Assembly (NCBI GenBank): GCA_030141605.1
Contig: JAQGDQ010000191.1
Coordinates: forward strand, 62,001 to 126,000
Source of the DNA: Tubiluchus corallicola
Taxonomy: Eukaryota; Priapulida; Priapulimorpha; Priapulimorphida; Tubiluchidae
Length of the DNA stretch: 64,000 bases
Direction: 5' to 3'
The notes under the pieces are model-generated. The model did no database searches. It was not told the origin of the DNA and saw nothing but the letters and a program-made list of their open reading frames with translations. The position numbers and the translations under genes are program-made. This document shows, piece after piece, positions 37,401 to 50,285 of this stretch (within the stretch, counting starts at the first letter, position 1; each line of letters begins with the position of its first letter).

Positions 37401-38692
37401 AATGTCATAAGAAATATGCATGAACAGGTGTAAAAACAAACAATGAATGATGAAATGAATGGCTCTTTATTTGCATAAACTAAGCACTTTATGTATTCAG
37501 GCTTTACTTTGCCAGCTGCTCGTCTACCAAATATTAATATTACTATTGAACTTGTCACAAGATGTGGCAAAATTATTTCGTTTCTATTTTTTCACTTCGT
37601 ATTTCAAATCAGTCTTTTTTAAATGCATTTAATGCAGGTAGTCGCAACCAACAGTTGCAAAGGTTAACAGGTAACAGGTGCATGTTATTTACGCTATCAA
37701 GCATCAGGCACGCTATTAATTCGTCTGTTTAACCAAACACTCAGTCAACAATAACAATAACAACAAAAATGGGTAAAACAATTAACCCATCGAATAACGA
37801 AGTGCTATTAACGAATAACGCATAACGAAACAAGCAACTATAGATCAATCACGGATCAGATGAACGGTTGAGACGACTGGCGGACAGGGATGGACAGTAA
37901 AACACAAAACCGGTAAAAGTTTGTCAAAATGTAAATAGACGCCAAAATTTATTTAACCATGACACAAACACTGAAAGAAGGTGGCAAACCTGTAATTGGC
38001 AGACATACAATTTGCAAAAAAAAACAGGCATGAAATAAACGCATCTTTCAATTAATTTGCGTATTCTTGGCGATCAAATTCACCATCCAACTCACAGTGA
38101 GCAAGATTTAGGGTGATTGTTTTCTATGAAGTGCTCCTTGAGTACTCACGTGCGTTTTGCCTTGCTGTAGGAGGGATATTTCAAGTATATCGATAATTTT
38201 CATGAAGAATTTAAACTCAACACATCCACTAAGACAACAACATAAATTATTTATTACGTTAGGAACTTGAAAGAGAGATACAGAACAAAAAGTTAAGGTC
38301 TGTCCATGACTGTCCATTACAGCAGGAGTTTAAAGGTCTTGCTAGGTAATATCTACAACGCGCATTTCATGCACTCTTGTGTGCATACAAAAATTTCAAG
38401 TCACCTAAAAACACTTTTCTCAATAAATCTTAGGTATTTTGATTTTTTTGCCATTGTTCTACGTGACTTAAGTAATCATTTCAGTACTTCACATTTTTGC
38501 CAAATTGCAATATAATTACTGCTGTATTTTGCGTAAAATGGTTATATTAACACGACAGATGTCATCTTTTGTGACATTCGCATGCCATCAGGTGAGTTTA
38601 ACAGTTTTAACAGATTTGCTATAGTTAATAGGTTTTTGCAAATCATTCACGCTGATTCATGTCTTCCAGTTTTACTTCCATTGCTATCTTAC

Positions 38693-38903
38693 TTGGAATG
38701 CATGTATCCTCGCCAATATGCCTGAATAATAATAGCAGCACCTTGTAATTTTAGATACTGTTTTCTTTGAACAAAACCCCTGTATGTAGCTTGCATTGTA
38801 ATGGCAGCTAATTTCATCGTCAAATATCGCTGAAGCTGCAATTTTCCAGTATGCCAAGCTCTAAAATAAGACTGGATGGTGCACACATCTTTCATTTTTT
38901 CGT
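38693..38903 (-). CDS. Internal exon encoding three IQ (calmodulin-binding) motifs
   Basis: On the minus strand this 211-nt segment encodes about 70 residues with three regularly spaced IQ-type motifs: IQSYFRAWHTGK, MQATYRGFVQRK and IQAYWRGYMHSK. The IQ glutamines are 27 and 23 residues apart. IQ motifs bind calmodulin or myosin light chains. Tandem arrays with this spacing and AAITMQ/AAIIIQ lead-ins occur in ASPM (abnormal spindle) proteins and in unconventional myosins; ASPM-like is my preferred reading. The exon ends at a GTAAGA donor (GT at 38692-38691). The acceptor is placed at a TTTTTTGAG because an in-frame TGA at 38907-38905 excludes the CAG seen just upstream. No neighbouring exon of the same protein is recognisable, so it is either one exon of a gene with long introns in this interval or an isolated relic. 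The reading frame is intact. Confidence 0.6.
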
Positions 38904-39133
38904 CTCAAAAAACCTGCGTAGTCAATAAATTAAACGAAATTAGCATTTTTATCATTATAGCATTAAGATAATTTTACATTAAAATTGAGATAATTGCTTT
39001 GTGCTCAAACAATAGGCCAGTAATTTCGACTATAGTTCAGTCCTCTGTTTATATGAGTTTTGAGACGACTAGTGCGTTTGAGGCATAAGTGGCGAATGAA
39101 CCAAACTGTAAATGAAAATATGTAATGTGTACG

Positions 39134-39255
<122 letters not shown>

Positions 39256-39984
39256 TTTTTCCTCCTCTTCACTGAAAGAAAGGATGTCGTTTCTCGTTGT
39301 TAATCATTATTATAATCATCATCATTGTCTTTATCATGAATCCTATTGCTATTTCACAAATGGAGCAGTAAATAACCTCAGGACTTAAAATAAAATTGCA
39401 AGCTTTTCTCGAATCAAGTTTTCATTAAACATAAGTGATCCTTAGAATTTTGTTAGGTCAATTTAGATTTTTGCTAAACATTTATCGTCGTTATAAATTT
39501 CGGTTATTAATTTAAGTTCAACTAAAGACTCAACTCTAAACACTGTTTACACGCATGTCGCCACATTTAATAAAATAATGCAGACTTAAAATTATTCAGC
39601 TAATCACAGCGTTGCAATTTAGTGAACACTTAATAGTATAATAACTCCCCATTTTATTAATTATTTGTAATTTCAATTTCAAGATTATTTATTCATGATA
39701 GTCCTGTTTCATATCAAGGTTCAGTCCCGACCTTTATGCCTTTCCTTTACTTGGGCAAGTTTGGATTTAAAATTCAATAATAGTGCGTTTATACCATTAT
39801 CAACCTCCCATTTGTTGCTGTCCATTTCTGACAATGGCATAGAATGTAAAGTTTTATTTTTTTATAAAGCTATCTTTTTTCAAAACAGTTTGTCTGGGTT
39901 ATTTAAATCTACCATATCAGCTTCTCGAGACTGGTCTCAACCAAATATGAAGCCCGCGCTCTGTTAAGCTCGATGGTCGTGTGG

Positions 39985-40330
39985 CTTCAAAAATTCAGCC
40001 CAACTTATTTGCGGAAATGGGGATTTTCAGGCAATTAGACGCTGTCACGCCTCGCAGGGTCCACCAAATCGCTTGCCGATTTATCCTGCCTGCATGCTGC
40101 AGTAGGGTGGACTCTAACATTGTCTACTTTGTTATTGCTTTTCATAGTGAATAGACTTAGAGCTGTCCGGAACTACAAATTGCGAAACGTATGCTCTTTT
40201 CACTTGACGTAGCTAGTTGGTCAAGCCGTTTTGCGGTGCAGGTATGGAACCCGTCAAAAGCTACTTGTGCATTTCTAGATGCGCTCTCCGTTTAATACTT
40301 CAGTTATGTTGGGGCCGTGTATTGGCAGTG
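39985..40330 (+). pseudogene. Possible LINE C-terminal remnant (RFAVQVWN motif)
   Basis: The plus strand contains a short frame SWSSRFAVQVWNPS...CAFLDALSV (about 40213-40290). It resembles the R.AV.VWN.LP end of LINE ORFs, preceded by frameshifted text that fits the same region loosely. There are many stops and no catalytic motif. Similarity is weak, so this is a tentative call. Confidence 0.3.
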
Positions 40331-41732
40331 CAAACTGCATTAGTAACATGTGTAGCATGAAACAACAGTACGAGTGTATAATGAGAGGACATGCCATCTA
40401 ATGACAATAAAAAGTTTAGGTCTATATGGTAATGACTACCCCAGGGAAATAGTTGAGGACATAGATTGATTTAAGATTCTTATTTTTATGTATAGGTTTT
40501 TTCTAGAATATTTTTAGGGTTATGTCAGTAAATCTGTCTAAAGAACTGCGAGTACATTGCTGTTGGCATTGGTCATAGTTGATTTCGCCAATACGTCACC
40601 ATTTTCGCATTTTATTAACGTCATGACCGGAGACTAATTTAAATATTAGTTTAGTCGGCAGTTGCTCATTATATAAATAATTAAAATTATATAAATTTGT
40701 TATTTGTCATTTATGTTTTTTGGCTCTATAGCTGTATGTAATAGCTCTGTTTTGTACTTTTGCATTATGTTGTTGTTTTGTTGTATGTATGTCATTGTGG
40801 TATAATGTCTATGCGAATAATAAATTCAGTTCTAAATTTTATTCTGTAATTCTCTATAAAAATGCACACTTTGGAGCTTACCACTTTTAGCTTTACAATA
40901 TCTTTTTAGACAGGCTCAAGAAAGTTGTTTTTACTAGACAGACAAATTGACTTTTTTGCTGTATGCTGAAAGTGAATGTGATGTCGATCAACTTCGATTA
41001 GCGAAATCCGAGATGTAAGCAAAGTTGAAGCCTTACTTTTGTTATTGATTTTTTTTATTAAATTTACTGCAATTGCGTTCGCCTTGCATTGTCCGTTAAA
41101 GTATGTTGTGAACGAACACATCTGCAATATTATACTGGTCACTGCTCTATGAAGCATTCAATAGAGCAGAGAACTAAATCTCATAGCTGACCCACATTCA
41201 GAATTTAAACTTGTGCAAACACTTACGTAAAAATTACATAAGCATACATAATAAAAGTATAAGAACAGATAATAAGAATGCATAGAATAAATTGAAATTC
41301 GATATAAAACTTTACAACAGACTGCGGGTTCATTTTGCGCGAGTCCCATCACAGTTCTGATATTCGATTCAATAAGGAGACCCAGCAAATTCTCTTCTAC
41401 ATTTAATAATGCGCGTTTCGTGTTGTAAGCCAGGAGACACGCTTAACTCAAAGCCGTAAGACATATAAAATAAAAAATTTACTAAGCAAGCCCTTAAGCA
41501 AAACAAATGCCGTCTTTAACTAAGAATCAACATATTAAGTTAAGTTGCTTCGGTCTACACATATGTATGAAATATGTTTCAAACTTAAGGTTCCACTTAA
41601 GTCTTCAGACAAAATATTGTTCAGGTGTTTGTGAAAGCGAACCGCTTTACAGTTTGATTGATATCACCATGAATAAGAAACCTCTGGACGACATTCTTTG
41701 ACGACTAGCTCTTACAGTCATTGGCTCAGATT

Positions 41733-41787
41733 TAAAAAAATAAAAATTATTAAAATAAAAAAATAAAAATTATTAAAATAAAAATAA
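41733..41787 (+). repeat. AT-rich tandem duplication
   Basis: About two copies of a 25-26 bp AATAAAAATTATTAAAATAA unit. Confidence 0.85.
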
Positions 41788-43748
41788 GTGATCCAAGAAT
41801 GTATGGCACTATTCTCCGAAAGCGAATGTCCATAAGATTGGGGAGACTGCGATAGTTCTGTATAGTAAGGAGTCATTAGAGTACTCAGCGAAGATTCAGA
41901 GCAAAGAGTAAGAAGAAGAAATGGATTGGTAAGTCAGACTTTTGGTAATTCAAAAACATACAAATGAAATAGGCGCGGTCAAAGCAGGAGCACTGAGGGA
42001 CTCCAGACGAGGTATCAGTTGAATAATTAGAGGAATTCTTCTACAACAATATATTTGCAAACAAGTTAGACTCCAAAGAAGTTCGAATATACATGGCATG
42101 TCGTTATTTATTGACATTCTTCACAAATATTTTGAAATCCACATGTACATTATAGTAGTTCTATTTGCAACTTACACGTATGGGGAACATAAAACATACA
42201 AAGAATATTCAAGTTTTTAGTGAACACATTTTTATTTTTGTGGGGAAAATGTATTTAATCTTTGTTCATTGAGTCATATTGTTTCATCATTTCTGTGCAG
42301 CGGGGTCTTCCACGCCGCTAATAGGGAAAGCATGGATTGGGCAGTGATTATGGTGTACAAAAAACCAGAAAAATCTAATGTTTCAGTGTTCAATGTTGCA
42401 TAAAGCTAATCCAGCCGTATATAGGTCAATTAAACGACCCGAATAGTTTTACCAATTTATTGAAGTAGTTACCTTTTAATGTATTTTCTATTTCTGATAC
42501 ACCCCACATGGGTGAAGAAATATTAAGCACGTAAAACGTTCATATGATGTAGCAAAACATTAAAAGTTAAAATGTTCATTCATGTTTGTGCTATACAACC
42601 GTTATTAAAATGTGATTGTAAGTAATTATTAATTGCATATGAAAAGCCGACAGTACACAGTGAGGTACTGGTGGAACAAAACACACGATCTGAGGAAAAA
42701 CAAAGTTTCTCGTCTTCTGTTTAGTTTACGAAGTTTTTCTAAAAAATGGAAAATGTACTCAGGGTAGACACTTAGCCATGTTGACTCTGGCTTGCAGAAC
42801 TGGAGGCGAAATAGTTTAAAATAACAGACGCGCATTGATCAGTCGGTTTGACGAACTGCTTTCATAGTACCATCAAAATTCAGCTGCTCGAAAATATTGA
42901 AAAACGATACATGATACGTGTTTGATAAACCTTTCGAATGTTATCACAAAATTAAGTACTGGTTACTATGTAACAATGAAACATCCACATTAACACTTAA
43001 AGTTAATCATAGTGAGGTAGAACTGTGCTGATATACTGAAATATAATGCTGATAAGCTCACAAGGAAGTGCGACTGAGTGTAAAGTCATAATATAAGAGA
43101 TAACAGCATAGTAAATGCTGGAAGTGTGGTCCGTTAACTTGTACTCCCAGACTTATAGAACCTTCGTATAGTATAGTATTGATACTTCTTGATATATATG
43201 CATTGTTTCCTCTGGAATACCCTGTATATATGTATATAGGCCCAATTGTAAAAGTTTGATTCCTACTGGCTGTTGCAGAAAAAAAGATACTCCACACACA
43301 AGCAACATTGTTGTTAGAACTTAAAGATAACTGTTGCTGATCATGAGACATTCGGGGTGCCAATGGTACCACTCATGCGGGATGGGGTCAGATGATGGTA
43401 ACCAGCTTTGGGCGACTCATTATATTTAGCTGGACATTATATTTTATAATTATAAAATTAAAAATAGCAGAGTTGTCACAGATATCTACTGACACAGCAG
43501 TGCTCCATCGTTTTGTTTCACGACACAGGAACAAAAATAAGTATCCATCAAAACCATTCAAAGCACGAATATAGAACAAGTACCCGATACAAAAGTAAAG
43601 TGGATAAATTACACGTAGTGTGATATTGTTACTTTTATTTATTATAAATTTTTTCAATGGAATCGAAATTTTGCGTTTTATAGCGATTTGATATAAAAGA
43701 TTTATAGGATATGTGTAAAGATTAGAGAAAGCGAATGATGGTAAAACT

Positions 43749-43778
43749 AACATGATAATGATGATGATGATGATGATA
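43749..43778 (+). repeat. (ATG)n microsatellite
   Basis: A short run of ATG/GAT triplets, possibly the tail of an unrecognised retroelement like that at 53.1 kb. Confidence 0.85.
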
Positions 43779-45949
43779 CCTTTGGTACAGTATATAAAGC
43801 AAATATTACCCTTATTTTCTTTTTAATTACATTTAGATGCGGGTATTTTAACCAAAGTTTTCACTATTTTACATCTAAAGTGTGAAGCAACTGACATTAT
43901 GCATTTTTATAAATCTATCTTCGTGAGCTTTTCTGTAACAATTTCGAAATGACGCCTTTTATTTTATATAGTTGTTTTATTATGATATTCTAACAGCAGA
44001 ATATTAGGCCTATCTCATATGAAACCCTAATATTGTTAGGTATTCAGCTTGTACGTTTGCAAGCTCTTAAAGTAAAACAAAATTGTTTTTCCTTTGCGTT
44101 GAACCGAAGTACATTTTTATAAATTATTAAAGGAAAAATCACGAAAACTGCGTTTGCTCGGTAAATTTGCCGGCTAATTTGTCAAGTAGCTGTACCAGAG
44201 CGGCCATATTACGTTCTATGAAACACATGCGTTTTCTTCCCGTAAATCGAACAATAAAATTAGGGGTTCGGGCATTCTCTCGTCCACTCAATCAATGCGA
44301 GGCTGTAAACCTACAGCAGAGTGGAAAATTTAGGAAAATAACACTTTTGATTGTCGCAAAAGTTAGAGAAACGACTAGAAGTGTGCGGTTACGTTAGCCT
44401 GGCCTAACAGCCCTTATCTAAGCGAAAAATGTTACTTTTATCTGTGCTTTTGATATTCATTTCTTGGAATTTGTTTTTATTTACATATGTAATTATACAG
44501 ATAATACAGGATGGCTATATCTGCAGAAATATTATTTATTGATGTGCAATGCACTATGGGCACCATGCATGCTGTTAGGGTTTTTATATGATTTATGCTG
44601 AAATAAACCTATGTAATCTGGTCTTACACGGGTACCGTAGTAGTGTGTACTTCAAATGTCCGAGTAAGAAAAGAAATATCAGAAATATTGGAGCTTGAAG
44701 GATAATTTGCAATAGTTATTGTTATGTCTTGCAGTGAATCTCAATATGTGCATTTATTTTGACGTTGACGGGATGAGAGAACTAATGAGAAATAATCATG
44801 CCAAAAACGCAATAAATGTAGCTGTGAATTTTATTTTGAACTTTTCGGCTGTTCTGTTAAACATCCTCAGCCAGAAAAACCTAGAAACAAAAACAGGGCT
44901 GGTCTAACTTTAGAATAATGTTGTAAATTTGCTAACGATATCGCCTTCAAAAATCCGTATCCGTTGTACGTATACGTCGAATTTAGAAAGATTCTATACG
45001 CAGCCATACAAAGTAAATATAATCAGCATGAACCTTTAATAATCATTAGCATAATAAACATAAAGTCTGCAAAACGTAGAAGCAAAAACTTGAATGCAGC
45101 GAATTAACCAGTCACGAGAGGATTACTGAATCCACGATTATGACTTTATTATTCAATTTCAGTTACTTGTAATCATGTTTAATTCCTCAGTAAAGAGGAG
45201 AATTTCAGGAATTTAATTTTCCGAAATTGTCTCTGTACCATGTTGGGATAAAGACAGACCACTCAGATATTTGCAGTGAAATGCAGTAATCAGGCGCCTG
45301 AATGCTTACAGAAAAACGTACTACTTCTGCGCAAGCGAATTAGAACTAAATGAATTTTGATTACATGGTTCAGTAAGCAAAGTCTTCTGGGTGGGTTTGT
45401 TGGTTGAATGGACTTCTGTTCTCTTAATTGTGGACAGAACCGAAGACCTGTTCGCTGTGATACCAATTAAGCTCAGATGGGTAAATTATTTTGACAAATT
45501 TCACTCCGAACAATTTGATCATGTCATTCCTGCGCGAAGGAAATTGAGAAATGTGCTTGCTGTGGCATTGAAGCTATAACGATTTTAACTGTGAGTGAAA
45601 TTTGGTCGTATTCCCAAAGGGTGCCGCTAGTCTAGATAGATGGCAAAGTTTTCCGCATTTTCAAAATAACGATGATCATTTTACGGAGTTGGCGTCCTTG
45701 ATAGACGCAAGTTCTTGTCTTCAAACACGGATAAGTTACAGTATAAAGAACATTCAGAGTTATAAAGAAAGAGAGAGACAGAGGTATCCAGGGAGAGTTG
45801 AATTCGTGTATATCCATTTGACAGCAGTTGAGTAATAGGTATGGTAATGGTTATACTGAATGTTCTTTTTGTACAAATCTCCCCAAACAGGATCAATGGC
45901 CTCTCGAGATAAGGGGTTACAGTGACAAAAAAGAAGAAAATACTTGCCC

Positions 45950-46337
45950 CTAGAAACAGGGTTCGTATCCATTTTGATAGTGATATCTATCGACATTCTT
46001 CTTGAATCGAGTTTCTGCTAGGTTATACTTAGAGAAGCAATTTTCTGGCAGCGAATTCCACAGATCAGAAACCTGGGAGAAAAATGGATTTATAAGTAGC
46101 TGTTCTACATCTAGAAATGTTCAAGGAAAGTTATAAGAAGCAACAGAAGAAAGAGTGCAATGAACAAGTAGTCGCCATGTCGCCATCAGCGTTTTGAAAA
46201 CAGTAGTGATAGTCCTAAAAGCATCTTCCAGAGAGAAAAGACGCTTAATGAAGCTGACGATGAGAAAGCGGCTGAAAGTATTCTGAGAAGGACTTCGAAA
46301 CTTACTCGAATGAAGTCATACTGCAAAAATTTATGAA
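45950..46337 (-). pseudogene. LINE C-terminal remnant (SDLWNSLP motif)
   Basis: Read on the minus strand, this segment gives an interrupted frame containing FFSQVSDLWNSLPENC, then a short basic tail to a stop at 45952-45950. The 'LWNSLPENC' string with preceding hydrophobic/basic text is the conserved end of many LINE reverse transcriptase ORFs. At least one in-frame TGA (about 46118) interrupts it, and no upstream polymerase domain is visible. It is a decayed fragment. Confidence 0.5.
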
Positions 46338-47630
46338 AAATGTAAGTCAAACTGCATCTGCTAATATACAGGTAAAAGCAATTGTACAGTGGCGTTTGAC
46401 GTTGTTATTGTCTCAATCACAATTGCAATAATACTCCTTAGTATGTACTTATATGAACAGCTGGACACTTACACCCCCAATCGTCGTTTTATCCACCACT
46501 TCGTTCAACCAGCCTGTCTGCCATGATCACACATTTTGTGTAGGGCTTTTCCACGCAGCGAGAACATTAAAAATCCGCGGGCTGTTTTTTGCACTTAGCC
46601 TCATTATCTGCTCTGGTATTTTGAGAAGTACCCCCTCAATGACAAGTCGCCTTTCCGATCGACTAGAAGTTTGTCCAACTGGACTAAATGTAATTTGAGA
46701 TGTTAACTTGCCATCGAGGCCTCACGCAGTTGATTTTATATGAAGTCATGCTGGGGTAATTATTCCATTTTAATCTGAGAATGAAACCCGCACTGAATCC
46801 GCGCCACACACTGACTATCAATCTAAAATTCCAGATACCAGGAAAATCGGAATGTAATTGATTCGAGGATAACAAAAGAAAAAAACCCGAAAAATCCCAC
46901 CTTTTAAAGCTCCGTTTACGGCTAGCGTCATAACAATATATATGTCAACGTCACCAAGTATTTAAAAATATAACAGAATATGGCTCACATGTGGCTAGAT
47001 TTGGCGTGAAATTATTCATTAGAGAGAGCCAAAGCCGTAAAATGGTACAATTTGGCATGCCACAAACTGAGATCGAGCATTCAGCGGCAGGCCATAATTA
47101 CTATAGTTGGTTGAGGAGGGACCGGAACGAAAGACTGGTTTTACACCCTATTCGCTACTTAGGGAATTTATTTGCAGATGCTAATTACTAGTCATGTGAG
47201 AACCATAACAAGTAATAATAGCCCTCTTTCCGCAAGTTCCGCATTTCTAAATATATTATTTAAAACAATGCTCTATTTTATTCATGCTCACATGGCGCCA
47301 TCATTCATTAAAATGAGCGTAACTTTACATGATTTTACTAATTATACAGTTTGTACCGGATTTTTATTGCTAAAATTTTCTAACTTTTGCCCGAATATCA
47401 TAATGCGCCCAACTTCATGAAAGCCTTAACATTTTCTTTGAATAAACTATTGTAATTCGATAATGTTGTTGCATTAGAGGTACCGTCTTTGTTTATATGT
47501 ATTAAATCTTTGCTCACAATAGAGAACCATAAGCTTGATAAGCTATTAGATATCTAATCAGTACAGCGTAAAACGAGTGTGAGCCAAGTTCATATGTAAA
47601 TGCGTCCTTCCTTAGTGAGGGAAGTGGCTG

Positions 47631-47722
47631 GATCAGTATGGCAAATGTAACCACAGAAAACCGTCAGCGATCACTCATACATTTATTAACTAGATCAGGT
47701 GTTGCTCAACTTCACAGCCAAG
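47631..47722 (-). mobile_element. Weak third copy of the 28.3/53.5 kb repeat family
   Basis: Shares the GATCAGTATGGC.AATG core and a following TTGCTCAACTTC block, with insertions and substitutions between. It is strongly decayed. Confidence 0.3.
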
Positions 47723-49371
47723 CGTACATGTCCATGCATGCAACCATTCTCAATAAAATTGTTTTAGTAGGAAGATAAAACTAAGTTAACAAAGTATCAT
47801 TGAATATGGTACAACTGGACCAAACTGACAATTTTAGCTGCTATCATATAGAAACCCACAGTACAAACACCGTCATACAATAAAACAATGATCGAATATT
47901 AAATTCTATATTGCCGCATTGTATAAAATGGCACCAGTGGACTATTAAAACTGCAATTAGGAATTACAATTACCCAGAATCGGACAGGCAATGTGGGCAG
48001 AACTTATTTGAAATGTTAATGATAACGTGACCTATAAATAGCCGAGTGGGATTTGCAGATTTAAGTGTATAACTGAAGCACTGCAGCTACTAAAAGCTTG
48101 TAGAAAAGTCAGTGATTATTTTAATATAGACTAGTAAAGTATTTGCAAACATAAGCGATTATAAAAACCAACAATGTTTAAGCGTGAAACAACAAAAAGT
48201 TATAGGATATAATTTTACGTTTTCCGATCGCTTATTGACCTCTGTGACCGTAAATGTACTTGATTTCTTTCTTGTCTGTCATGAACAGTTTTTATTCTCA
48301 CAGCATACAGTCGATACCTAACAAATCTAACTTGCTAGTTGTCGCAACAAGTCATAATTAATTCAACACTTGTTAGTACCTTAAAGAGGTAGACTTACAA
48401 GTTTAAAGTGAGTTAATTTTTGTTGCTCGGAAAATTTTGTCTCAGCTAGCAACACTGTTATTGTTATCGTCGTTCCCGTTCCCATTCATACAAATATTTT
48501 TGTTAAAAGGCAACTATATGAGACTGTTGTCAGTCAGTGTATGCTCACATTGTTCTATGAGAGCTTTCTGCACAAATTTATTATTTATTTCCTTTATCTG
48601 GAATTTAATATTCCCCGCAGTGATGTAACATTAACCTTTCTACAGCCAACCTTCCAATTTTTTAGACTATGGAAAAAACGTTAAGGTCAAGATGACGGTA
48701 TTCAAAGACATTCCCTCGCAAATAAAGTGGCAAGTCTATCACACAGTTCCTAAAACTATTTCTGTGTTTGTTATTATTTGCGCCGGTTGCCGTCATGTTT
48801 GTCTGCATAACGTTGCGTATACACCACTAGTTGGACTAGCATCAACAATTTACATTCAGTTACACAAATAGTTAGTTTAGGCTGAGTTTTGGTCCCATTG
48901 AGTATTAGCGATGGTGTGCATGATAAAAAGCGCCAAAGGGAGAACCGCCATGAATGAACAAAGCGGAATCATTAATTTATCTGTCGACATATATATATTA
49001 ATCACTTGCAATCTAATAAATTAGAAAGCCGTTGTAGAGTCAACAGTACCCTGAGCGCAATATCAGTCTTTTCAATTAGTGTTGATCACATCTTGTCTCT
49101 TGTGACTTTACTGGTTACAAACTGATTTTGCAGTACCTATAGTATTCTTTAATTGTTTTGAATCGTAAAACGTACTGGCGGATGTTATCTTCAGTTTTTC
49201 AATTTTAATTAGTACTTGATGGATTGTCAGGGCTACTAGATGTTTTGAACGCTGGACACACACCACACATTTTACAACTGAAATCGTGCGTAAGACGATT
49301 TCAAAATTCCATTGATTTCGAAAACAGTAACAATATTGTCAGTCGAACGCATGCTTGATAGGTACTTTTTA

Positions 49372-49553
49372 TGGTTCGTTCAGACATAGAGACTTCTCTC
49401 GTAACTTGTTGCGCAACTTCTCTCTGAGAGTGTAGTTGCAGGTGTAAACGACTTGGCAACTTCTCTCGTGACTTACTGCACAAGTTAACTCTCAGCAGCT
49501 CTCGTTGAGTTTGCAATAAGTTGTGAGAGAAGTCTCTACGTCTGAACGCGCCA
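49372..49553. mobile_element. MITE with about 40-bp inverted termini, TTA target duplication
   Basis: A 182-bp element. Its first 40 bases (TGGTTCGTTCAGACATAGAG and onward) are the near-perfect complement of its last 40, with about five mismatches. Both sides are flanked by TTA, a 3-bp duplication typical of PIF/Harbinger-type elements. Internal copies of an AACTTCTCTC motif in both orientations give a strongly foldable interior. No coding capacity. Confidence 0.75.
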
Positions 49554-50079
49554 TTACATTGCTCAAACGGCTTCCGTTGTGCGTGAGCACCTATGGCATT
49601 AATAAGTAAAATGCTGTCTGGCAATAATGCCTATAGCAGAACAATGAAGTGGTTGCGAAGCACCTGAAAGCGCAGTAGTGTGGTTTGGTTTTAAAACAAC
49701 GAAATTTTAATCTTCTTTGTAGATTAAACAGTTGGTTGGTATCCGATAGCAAGTAAATGTTCTTGCTGTATACAACTACAGTGCATAATCTTCTATAGAA
49801 ACCTTTCCAACGTGGGGACATTTTTAACAGACAACATCGATTTTTGGGACGTTTATCAATTTCTGGTATATTTTGTTGATTTGAACTAACAGTTTGTTCT
49901 CAGATGTTTTCAGCTAAGAGACTGCTACAAAATGGTTCACTATTTTGGTGCTAAATAACTAGCTATAATGGTATGTTTGTGTTTGTACCAGTAATTACAG
50001 TACAGAAATGTATTGCAACTTTTGTTGTATAGTAAAGGTAGAGCAAATTTTTCTTTGGGCGTCAGTAATCTATAGTCCA

Positions 50080-50285
50080 GTCTAGTCCTCGCCTCGTCTC
50101 GCCTCGCTTCATCGAGTTGTATTGAATCGAATAGTATTCAGTCCCATCCAATCCAGCTCACTCCAGTCTAGTCCAATCCAATCCATTCCAATTCAATCCA
50201 ACCCAATCCAGTCCAATCCAGTCCAGCCCAGCCCAATCCAATCAAATTCAATCGAATACAATCCGATCTAATCTTAACTAAAAAG
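50080..50285 (+). repeat. Degenerate pentanucleotide array (TCCAA/TCCAG type)
   Basis: About 200 bp of 5-bp units: CTCGC at the left, then TCCAG, TCCAA, CCCAA, and ATCAA/ATCGA at the right. More decayed than the 16-kb satellite and with a different unit. Confidence 0.85.

Larger units (their letters stand above)
40331..45949. other. Intergenic or intronic AT-rich sequence
   Basis: Open frames up to 121 codons (for example 43388-43753 minus and 43058-43372 minus) show no family signature, no flanking splice sites that I could defend and AT-biased composition. Otherwise only short simple repeats. Confidence 0.4.

Noticed and set aside
43388-43753. 121-codon minus-strand frame
   Set aside because: AT-driven hydrophobic composition, no recognisable domain and no splice signals; a similar frame is open on the opposite strand.
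49301-49624. 107-codon minus-strand frame
   Set aside because: It crosses the MITE termini; its composition comes from the repeated AACTTCTCTC motifs.
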